6,151 nucleotides of DNA from CAZDHT01 sp964505325 (GTDB taxonomy: Bacteria; Planctomycetota; PUPC01). The notes under the pieces were generated by a model. That model was not told where the DNA came from. It was given only the letters and a program-made list of their open reading frames with translations, and did not search any database. Position 1 is the first letter of the stretch. Each line of letters starts with the position of its first letter. Below are positions 1-5,425 of this stretch, in pieces. The position numbers were made by a program, and so were the translations under genes. The DNA is taken from NCBI GenBank assembly GCA_964505325.1, contig CAZDHT010000292.1:1-6151 (forward strand), read 5' to 3'.

Positions 1-2304
1 AAGCACGAGGCCCAGGGCAAGGTGTTCGAGACACACCTCTCCGACGGCATCCTCAGCGAGTTCTGGCCGCACAAAGAAGACGAGATGACCAAGATCGCGG
101 AGGCGCTCGACGACCGGTGGGACGCGCTGTTGAAGCGGGCGGAGCAGTACCGCGAGCGGGCCGAGGCGGGCGCCGGAGTCGCCGAGATGACGAAGCTGCG
201 CGATGCCTGCTACGCCGAGATCGACGCCATCTGCAAGGAGGCGGCCCGGCTGCGATGTTGGGACTCCAGGCCACTGCACGCCATCAACCACGGCGTCCGC
301 GTCGAGACGCTGACCGGCGAGATGCAGGACCGGATGTTCAAGTACTGGACGGACGAGATGGTCGACACGCTCCGGCCCCTGCTCCGCAAGATCGCCAAAG
401 GCCAGTTCAGCAAGGGCATCATCGTCCACAAGGCCGGCGTCGACGAGGCGATGAAGGAGTTCACCGAGAAGGTCGTCCCGCTCCTCCGCCGCGACGTGAT
501 GCGGATGGTCTCGCGGAAGAAGTTCCGCCGGCTGGTGTGGACGGGCTCGCCCGGCATCTACAAGACGGCGGCCGGAGAGCCGACCGCCGTGCCCACCGCC
601 GACGACGTCGAGAAGGAGCGGAAGAAGCTGGAGCCGCTCCTCGAGAAATATCCGCAACTCAAGGCATATGCGGACAAACGCCGCGAACTGAACCAGGAGT
701 ATTTCGAGGAAGCCATCGAGAGCGTCAAGGACGAGATCCTCACGCAGGTGCTGACCGGAGGGCTGCTGCTCAAGCAGATGTACGTGTTCGTCGAGGGCGT
801 CGACTACGCGGACAAGGTCGAGGAGAAGCTGAACGCGCGGATGGCCGCGATGCAGGGACGCGGACAGGACCTCACCGCGCTGACCAAGGACGGCTTGCCC
901 GACACCCAGGCGCCGCTGGTGGCGCTGTTCTTCGGCGCCTCCAAGGGCCACGGCGCCAGCCTGGAGCCGGTCGAGACCACGATGGCCCCCGGCTTCCGCT
1001 ACCAAATGCGGCCCGACGGCGCCCTGCGCGCGTCGCTCCCGCGTATCCCCCCCGCGCCCGCGAAGACCGGAAGGAAGGGCGTCTTCGCGCAGCAGGAGAA
1101 GCTCAAGCGGCCATACTTCTCGGGCAGCTCGCCGCGCTTCGAGGCCATCCCCTTCCTACACAAGTTCCCCCGGCTGGACGGCGACCTGACCGACTGGGGC
1201 GAGATCCGCCCGCTGGTCTTGCGCGGCACCCGGGGCGAGGAGCCCATCGTCCTCTACGCGGCGTGGTGCTACCAGGGCTTCTTCCTCGGCTACCAGATCA
1301 AGCAGCCCGACGAGGAGTTCTACTACCCCACGCTGGTCAAGATACGGAAGAACATGTCGCAGTACCACCGCGACCGCGCGGCGGAGTGGCCGATGCGCGG
1401 CGACCATCTCCGCCTGTTGTTCGACACGCTCGACGCGCGGCAGACCCGCCGCGGCGAGGCCCACACCCAGGAGTTTGTCATCCTGCCCCGCGGGACCGAC
1501 GTGCTGCCGGACGTGCCCGGCATGGAGCGGAAGATCACCTCGCACCGCGAGGCCGACACCAAGGAATGGCGCGGCGTGAAGTCCACCTGCAAGAACTTCG
1601 ACGAGCAGCCCCCGGGCGGGCCGGACGAATACGGCCCCTACCGGATCACCAAGGCCACCAAGGACGGCTACACCACCGAGATATTCATCCCGCGCAAGCT
1701 GTTCAAGGTGCCCGTCTTCTCGCCCGGATGGTACATCGGGTTCGACTGCGCGGTCGGCGCGGGTTACCAGGGCCGCGGCGGCCGCGGGAAGCGCGGCACC
1801 TTGCGATTCTGGGCGAGCGGCGACGCCGTTCAGCAGGGCAACCGTGGCGGCAACCATCCCAACCGGTGGGGCGACCTGCTCCTCCTCGGCACCGACGCCC
1901 GCTTCCTCGTCCAGGACGCCGACGTCAGCGGTACCTACCCGCTGGCCCGCATCGTGATCCCCGGACATTCGTACCTGCTCACGGTCGTCGACCCCGACCG
2001 CAACGTGAGCCTGTCGCGGAAGGACTCGGTGCTGGTGAGCGCGGAGGTGAACGGCGGGGCGCGGGACGTCGAGGTCTTCATCCTCAAGGAGACGAAGGCC
2101 AACTCGGGCATCTTCCGGGGGTACGTCAACACCCAGCCCGGCGCCGGCCGCCAGGTCCAGGGCTCACTCGAAGTCGAGCCGGGCCACGAGGTCGTCTTTG
2201 GCTACGTCGACCTGGCCAACGGCAAGGGCGAGCGCAACCGCATCACCTACATCCGCCTCCCCGTCGGCGCGCCGCTGGCCGACGTGGTGACGGTCAAGCG
2301 GTAG
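1..2304 (+). CDS. CBM9/DOMON-like and Ig-like domain protein, 5' end missing
   Basis: The frame is open from base 1, so the gene almost certainly starts upstream. The GTG at 22 has no convincing Shine-Dalgarno sequence. The visible part is 767 codons (residues below counted from codon 1). About residues 15-300 are charged and helix-rich, with coiled-coil-like stretches near 25-80 and 200-245; I do not recognise this region. A Pro/Gly/Lys-rich linker follows at about 325-380. About 385-632 is a beta domain with CBM9/DOMON-type hallmarks: FPRLDGDLTDW near the start, then GDHLRLLFDT, YTTEIFIPRKLF and WGDLLLLG. CBM9-like folds bind sugars, and the related ethylbenzene dehydrogenase gamma-type fold binds heme; the sequence does not decide between them. 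About 640-752 is an Ig-like module (VVDPDRN, then ETKANSGIFRGYV) of a type seen in microbial cell-surface proteins. No catalytic residues are evident. A surface or periplasmic role is inferred, since the N-terminus is off-window. Only 18 bp separate it from the next gene, so the two are probably one operon. Confidence 0.85.
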   Translation, partial: KHEAQGKVFETHLSDGILSEFWPHKEDEMTKIAEALDDRWDALLKRAEQYRERAEAGAGVAEMTKLRDACYAEIDAICKEAARLRCWDSRPLHAINHGVRVETLTGEMQDRMFKYWTDEMVDTLRPLLRKIAKGQFSKGIIVHKAGVDEAMKEFTEKVVPLLRRDVMRMVSRKKFRRLVWTGSPGIYKTAAGEPTAVPTADDVEKERKKLEPLLEKYPQLKAYADKRRELNQEYFEEAIESVKDEILTQVLTGGLLLKQMYVFVEGVDYADKVEEKLNARMAAMQGRGQDLTALTKDGLPDTQAPLVALFFGASKGHGASLEPVETTMAPGFRYQMRPDGALRASLPRIPPAPAKTGRKGVFAQQEKLKRPYFSGSSPRFEAIPFLHKFPRLDGDLTDWGEIRPLVLRGTRGEEPIVLYAAWCYQGFFLGYQIKQPDEEFYYPTLVKIRKNMSQYHRDRAAEWPMRGDHLRLLFDTLDARQTRRGEAHTQEFVILPRGTDVLPDVPGMERKITSHREADTKEWRGVKSTCKNFDEQPPGGPDEYGPYRITKATKDGYTTEIFIPRKLFKVPVFSPGWYIGFDCAVGAGYQGRGGRGKRGTLRFWASGDAVQQGNRGGNHPNRWGDLLLLGTDARFLVQDADVSGTYPLARIVIPGHSYLLTVVDPDRNVSLSRKDSVLVSAEVNGGARDVEVFILKETKANSGIFRGYVNTQPGAGRQVQGSLEVEPGHEVVFGYVDLANGKGERNRITYIRLPVGAPLADVVTVKR

Positions 2305-2322
2305 CATCCGGGAAAGGCGACG

Positions 2323-3474
2323 ATGACGCGACCGCGGAGCTTGCTCGCAGCGATTCTGGCGATCCTGCTGACCTGCGCCGGTTGTGGCGAGGAGCAGACG
2401 CCGCCGGCGAGGCCGCCTCAGACCTCGGCGCCGGCGCGGGCCACCTCGCCACCGGCTATCCCCGGCGTGGACGAGAGCGACAGCGCCTCCGACACGGTGC
2501 TGGTCGATAGCGGCCCGCGACGCCGGCCCGACCGGTACAAGCAGGATGAGACGATGGACTCGGGCATCCTGCGCATCATCTGCCGAATCCCGTCCGTGCG
2601 CGTCTCACTGCCGCCGCGAAAGCCCATCGACTTCAAGGGCCCGATGGCCATCAAGAACCCCATGACGGTGGAGCCGTACAAGGTGATCTACGATGGGATC
2701 CATCAGGTGGGATATGACATCAAGAACGAGCTCGAGTACTACAAGAACTGGAACACACCTATTGTCGAAACCCCCTTGAACTGGCTGGCGTATCCGCGCC
2801 GGGGCGGCGGGCCGCTGGGCGTCAACGGCGTCGCCATCATCGTCGAGGGGATCAAGGCCGGCGCCCGCGAGGAGCTCGGCCGCGCCGGCGCCTTCGTCTC
2901 GCACAAAGGGGCACACTACATCCGCGGGCGGGGCAACCACGGCGGATACAACCTGGTGTTCAGCCCTCCGCACGAGAAGGTCATATTCGCCTCCGACGAC
3001 CACTTCCCCTGCGAGATCGCGATCACGGACCATCAGACCGGCGAGCCGCTGGGCAAGCCGTTCAAGGCGCGGGCGCTCCCCTTCGTGCGCGAAGGCATGT
3101 ACGCCGGGTGGATACACAGGGCGAACCCGGGCAGCGCCACCCAGCCGCGGCCCATCCCCGCGCCGTCGCCAACGTTCCGTCAGAGGGGCGTCTACGTGAT
3201 GTGCTGCCTGCGCCATCCGTGGCACGTCGGCTACGTGATCGTGGTGGACAATCCGTACGTCGCCGTGTCGGGCGCGCGCAACCCCTCATTCCCGTCCGGC
3301 AGCGGCAAGAACACCATCGACAAGCTCCCGCCCGGCACCTGGAAAGTGAGAGTCTGGCACCCCCTGATCGAACCGGTGAAAGAGACACACGAGGTCAAGA
3401 TCGAGAGAGACGAAACCTTCCACCTCGTCGTCGACTTCAAGCCACCGAAGGAACTCGGGGAGCCGGCGAAGTAG
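2323..3474 (+). CDS. Putative lipoprotein with degenerate cupredoxin-like domain
   Basis: This 383-residue protein starts at ATG 2323, with GGGAAAGG (2310-2317) 5 nt upstream. The N-terminus is a short basic, then hydrophobic signal (residues 5-20) ending in CAGC, so Cys21 is the likely lipidated residue; Cys18 at -3 is atypical. A Pro/Ala/Ser-rich linker (24-60) follows. About 165-311 resembles the planctomycete-type cupredoxin module: GVNGVAIIVEG, then ASDDHFPCEIAI, then CCLRHPWHVGYVIVVDNPY (294-312). About 311-346 matches the carboxypeptidase-regulatory-like tail (KLPPGTWKVRVWHPL). In usual members the metal site reads HNV plus CxxHPWM. Here Cys230 sits at the first His position and His301 replaces the Met, while Cys295 and His298 are kept. 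Known members are thought to carry type 1 copper; whether this one binds copper, another metal or none is open. It probably sits at an outer or cytoplasmic membrane face, co-expressed with the upstream CBM9-like protein. The family call rests on motif reading only. Confidence 0.85.
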   Translation: MTRPRSLLAAILAILLTCAGCGEEQTPPARPPQTSAPARATSPPAIPGVDESDSASDTVLVDSGPRRRPDRYKQDETMDSGILRIICRIPSVRVSLPPRKPIDFKGPMAIKNPMTVEPYKVIYDGIHQVGYDIKNELEYYKNWNTPIVETPLNWLAYPRRGGGPLGVNGVAIIVEGIKAGAREELGRAGAFVSHKGAHYIRGRGNHGGYNLVFSPPHEKVIFASDDHFPCEIAITDHQTGEPLGKPFKARALPFVREGMYAGWIHRANPGSATQPRPIPAPSPTFRQRGVYVMCCLRHPWHVGYVIVVDNPYVAVSGARNPSFPSGSGKNTIDKLPPGTWKVRVWHPLIEPVKETHEVKIERDETFHLVVDFKPPKELGEPAK

Positions 3475-3486
3475 CTTCGCTTCGCC
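3465..3486 (+). terminator. Hairpin over the lipoprotein stop codon, weak terminator candidate
   Basis: GGCGAAG (3465-3471) pairs with CTTCGCC (3480-3486) around an 8-nt loop that holds the TAG stop. An alternative 6-bp pairing uses CTTCGC at 3475-3480. No T-run follows, so this is not a classic intrinsic terminator. It could still mark the 3' end of the two-gene operon or protect the mRNA end, as the tRNA promoter begins 34 bp later. Confidence 0.3.
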
Positions 3487-3519
3487 AACCACTTCCGCCG
3501 ACCGAGTTCCACCGCGTAC

Positions 3520-3548
3520 TTGACGCAATCCGTAGAATGTGGTAGGCT
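3520..3548 (+). promoter_or_regulatory. Sigma70-type promoter for tRNA-Ala
   Basis: TTGACG (3520-3525) is a near-consensus -35 box. It lies exactly 17 bp before TAGGCT (3543-3548), a -10 form common ahead of stable-RNA genes in GC-rich bacteria. Transcription would start near 3555, leaving a very short leader before the first tRNA base at 3561. The promoter may also drive the radical SAM gene downstream, because no strong terminator separates them. Confidence 0.8.
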
Positions 3549-3560
3549 TACGGTCGATGT

Positions 3561-3636
3561 GGGGACGTAGCTCAGTTGGGAGAGCGCCAGAATCGCACTC
3601 TGGAGGTCGTGGGTTCGAACCCCATCGTCTCCACCA
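3561..3636 (+). tRNA. tRNA-Ala (anticodon CGC)
   Basis: This is a complete 76-nt cloverleaf. The acceptor stem GGGGACG/CGTCTCC includes G3:U70, the alanine identity element. The D arm is GCTC-AGTTGGGA-GAGC. The anticodon stem CCAGA/TCTGG encloses the loop ATCGCAC, with anticodon CGC at 3594-3596 reading GCG codons. The variable loop is AGGTC and the T arm is GTGGG-TTCGAAC-CCCAT. The discriminator A (3633) and CCA (3634-3636) are encoded. Positions 32 and 38 are A and C, so they do not form the A-U pair known in some tRNA-Ala species. A strong promoter lies just upstream. Confidence 0.97.
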
Positions 3637-3653
3637 CATTGGCCGGAGCCGTT

Positions 3654-3683
3654 GCTGGTCAGCCGTCTAGATGGCTGACCAGC
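3654..3683 (+). repeat. Perfect 11-bp inverted repeat between tRNA and radical SAM gene
   Basis: GCTGGTCAGCC (3654-3664) and GGCTGACCAGC (3673-3683) are exact reverse complements around an 8-nt loop (3665-3672). The structure begins 18 nt after the tRNA CCA and is followed by TTCTGC rather than a T-run. It may end most tRNA transcripts or act as a processing or translation-control hairpin. The first possible ATG of the next gene (3671-3673) straddles the loop and the 3' arm. A role as operator DNA for a dimeric regulator is also possible. Confidence 0.75.
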
Positions 3684-3691
3684 TTCTGCAT

Positions 3692-3697
3692 GGAGGG
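3692..3697 (+). promoter_or_regulatory. Shine-Dalgarno favouring TTG 3707 as start
   Basis: GGAGGG lies 9 nt before an in-frame TTG at 3707, a normal spacing. The upstream in-frame ATG at 3671 has only GGAG at 3645-3648, 22 nt away, and is folded into the preceding hairpin. A second purine tract, GGGAGG (3701-3706), abuts the TTG and is too close to serve it. Confidence 0.55.
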
Positions 3698-3706
3698 ACA
3701 GGGAGG

Positions 3707-5314
3707 TTGAACAAGTCGTTCTGCAACTCGTGCCTGAAGCTGGCGCCGGCGACACAGGTCGAGCGGGACGGGAAGATCTATCTCCAGAAAGAATGCCCGG
3801 AGTGCGGCACGACCGAGACGATGATTGCTTCCGATGCCGCCCGCTACAACGACAAGCGCAGCCTGGACCCAGGCTACGACTACCAGGGCTGCGAGGTCAA
3901 CTGCGACGTGTGCCGGCACGGCCGCAAGCTACGGTTCGCGTTCGTGGACGTCACCAACTTCTGCAACATGAACTGCCCCATCTGCTGCGCCAACGTGCCG
4001 GGCATGGGCTTCAAGTTCAACCCGCCCCTGGAGTATTTCGACGGGGTGTTCGGGCGGCTGGCGGAGTACAAGCCGAAGCCGACCATCTGCCTGTTCGGCG
4101 GCGAGCCCACCGTGCGCGACGACCTGTTTGAGATCATCGACCTTGCCCGGTCCCACGGCTTGAGGCCACGCGTGTTCACCAACGGGATTCGCCTGGCGGA
4201 CGAGGAGTACTGCCGCAAGCTCCTGAAGAGCCGGGCACACATCCTGTTCTCCTACGATGGCGACAACCCGGAGACGTATCGCACGCTCCGCGGCAGCGAG
4301 AAGTACCTGGCGCTGAAGCAGAAGGGGATCGAGAACGTCGGGAAGATGTGGCGCCTCCGGCGCGGGCGGAAGATGACGATGATCTCGTGCATTGCCCGCG
4401 GCCTGAATGCCGAAGAGGTCCCCGAACTGCTCCGGTTCTGCCACGACCGGCGTGATTACGTCAACTGCCTCTATTTCATGCCGCTCGCCCACATGTGGGA
4501 CCGGGAGAAATGGGACTACTCGCCCGAGCGCCTGACCACGGAGGGCTGTGAGGCACTGGTGGATGAGGCGTTTCCGGATCACAAGATCGAGTTTCTTCCC
4601 CTCGGCTTCGTGGCCCAGTTCTCCGTGGTACGGAAGTACATCGGCCGCGACCCGCTGCCGTATGGTGCGGCCCATCCGAACTGCGAGAGCATGTACTACC
4701 TCGTGTCGGACGGCGAGAAGTGGGTCCCGGTGATCCACTTGCTCAAGGTGCGGCTGATCGATTTCGGCCGGGGGCTGATGGAGCTGGAGAACCGGCTGAT
4801 CGAGAAAGAGAAGAGGTGGGAGAAATCGCTCACCGGGCGGGCGCTGAACGTGGTGCGCCTGAAAAACCCCGTGCTGCGGCTGGCCGGCTTAGCCCGGATC
4901 CTGTTCTACTTCATGCGGCGGCTCAGGCTGCGCCGGCTGTTCAAAGGCTGGGGTCCGGCCAAGCTCTTCCACGCGCTGATGGTGCCGGCCGAGCTGGTAT
5001 TCGGACGCAAGGCGCTCAAGGTGCTGGAACGCCACACCCACGTGCAGGGTCTCCTCCAGGTCATCATCTTGCCGCTGGAGGATGACTATGTGATCGAGAC
5101 GGAGCGCCTCGAACGGTGCCCTACCGTGCACGCCTACTTCGAGCCCGAGACCGGCGAGGCGCGGTTCGTGCCGGTCTGCGCCTGGCGGAGACACAATCGG
5201 ACCATCCTGCGCGACGTCCTGACGCACTATCCCGAATGCGCCGGGGACCTGGACCCGGTGGGAGACGCAGCCTCGCCGCAGCCGGCCGCCGAAGGCACAG
5301 CGGCCGAAGGCTGA
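3707..5314 (+). CDS. Radical SAM enzyme, tetraether synthase (Tes/MJ0619)-like
   Basis: I chose TTG 3707 (535 residues) because of its Shine-Dalgarno; ATG 3671 would add 12 residues. Residues are numbered from the TTG. C6xxC9 and C30xxC33 look like a rubredoxin-type metal site. C62xxxC66xxC69 is a second cysteine motif. C86xxxC90xxC93, in VTNFCNMNCPIC, is the radical SAM [4Fe-4S] motif. FGGEP (130-134) and SYDG (182-185) fit the SAM-binding barrel. The C-terminal ERLERC (471) followed by RFVPVCAW (491) matches the end signature of Tes-like proteins. Radical SAM enzymes cleave S-adenosylmethionine to start radical chemistry; Tes joins lipid chains by C-C bonds in archaea. A lipid-chain substrate here is inference from family resemblance. 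A basic, hydrophobic stretch at about 387-416 (LARILFYFMRRLRLRR) suggests membrane contact. The Ala/Pro/Glu-rich tail looks disordered. No lipid gene is adjacent, and the gene may be co-transcribed with the tRNA. Confidence 0.93.
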   Translation: MNKSFCNSCLKLAPATQVERDGKIYLQKECPECGTTETMIASDAARYNDKRSLDPGYDYQGCEVNCDVCRHGRKLRFAFVDVTNFCNMNCPICCANVPGMGFKFNPPLEYFDGVFGRLAEYKPKPTICLFGGEPTVRDDLFEIIDLARSHGLRPRVFTNGIRLADEEYCRKLLKSRAHILFSYDGDNPETYRTLRGSEKYLALKQKGIENVGKMWRLRRGRKMTMISCIARGLNAEEVPELLRFCHDRRDYVNCLYFMPLAHMWDREKWDYSPERLTTEGCEALVDEAFPDHKIEFLPLGFVAQFSVVRKYIGRDPLPYGAAHPNCESMYYLVSDGEKWVPVIHLLKVRLIDFGRGLMELENRLIEKEKRWEKSLTGRALNVVRLKNPVLRLAGLARILFYFMRRLRLRRLFKGWGPAKLFHALMVPAELVFGRKALKVLERHTHVQGLLQVIILPLEDDYVIETERLERCPTVHAYFEPETGEARFVPVCAWRRHNRTILRDVLTHYPECAGDLDPVGDAASPQPAAEGTAAEG

Positions 5315-5328
5315 CGGGAGTCCTCCCG
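5315..5328 (+). terminator. Small GC hairpin right after the radical SAM stop codon
   Basis: CGGGA (5315-5319) and TCCCG (5324-5328) can pair around a 4-nt loop directly after the TGA stop. The stem is short and no T-run follows, so termination here is a weak guess. It is the only 3'-end structure I see before the next gene. Confidence 0.25.
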
Positions 5329-5338
5329 GGCACGCTCG

Positions 5339-5386
5339 TTACAAACCCTTTACAACCATGGGGCCGTTCATGGCGTATCCTATAGG
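5339..5386 (+). promoter_or_regulatory. Possible promoter and operator ahead of the VIT gene
   Basis: This AT-richer patch breaks the GC-rich background. It holds two TTACAA copies (5339-5344 and 5350-5355) exactly 11 bp apart, then TTTACA (5349-5354) as a -35-like box and TATCCT or TATAGG (5376-5386) as -10-like boxes. The spacing from TTTACA to TATCCT is 21 bp, too long for a standard sigma70 promoter. A CCATG-8 nt-CATGG inverted repeat (5356-5373) lies between them and could be an operator. The gene needs a start signal in this gap, but these exact elements are uncertain. Confidence 0.35.
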
Positions 5387-5425
5387 TGAAGGAATTTCCG
5401 TACTTCTGTTTGGAGGAACAGGACG

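Noticed and set aside
1156..1968. 270-codon minus-strand ORF inside the first gene
   Set aside because: It is low-complexity Ala/Val/Gly/Leu translation typical of antisense frames in GC-rich DNA, with no start signal or recognisable domain.
117..2510. 797-codon + strand ORF overlapping the first gene
   Set aside because: It is a GC-rich frame shadow, dominated by Arg/Pro/Gly/Ala with no domain signal. The overlapping frame has clear CBM9-like and Ig-like motifs and joins an in-phase operon.
3561..3636. tRNA as an integration site for a mobile element
   Set aside because: No integrase and no repeat of the tRNA 3' end are visible in the window.
3286..3639. Minus-strand ORF across the tRNA with a GSNPRPPECDSGALPTELR-like peptide
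   Set aside because: This is the familiar spurious translation of the antisense strand of a tRNA gene, and it overlaps the lipoprotein gene. The overlapping 3231-3755 minus ORF is rejected for the same reason.
3536..3640. AATGTGGT (3536-3543) and ACCACATT (3633-3640) as an inverted repeat flanking the tRNA
   Set aside because: It is only 8 bp long. The left arm lies in the promoter spacer, before the likely transcription start, and the right arm is mostly tRNA ACCA. It is probably chance.
3929..4738. 269-codon minus-strand ORF inside the radical SAM gene
   Set aside because: It lies antisense to strongly conserved cysteine motifs and has no recognisable domain.
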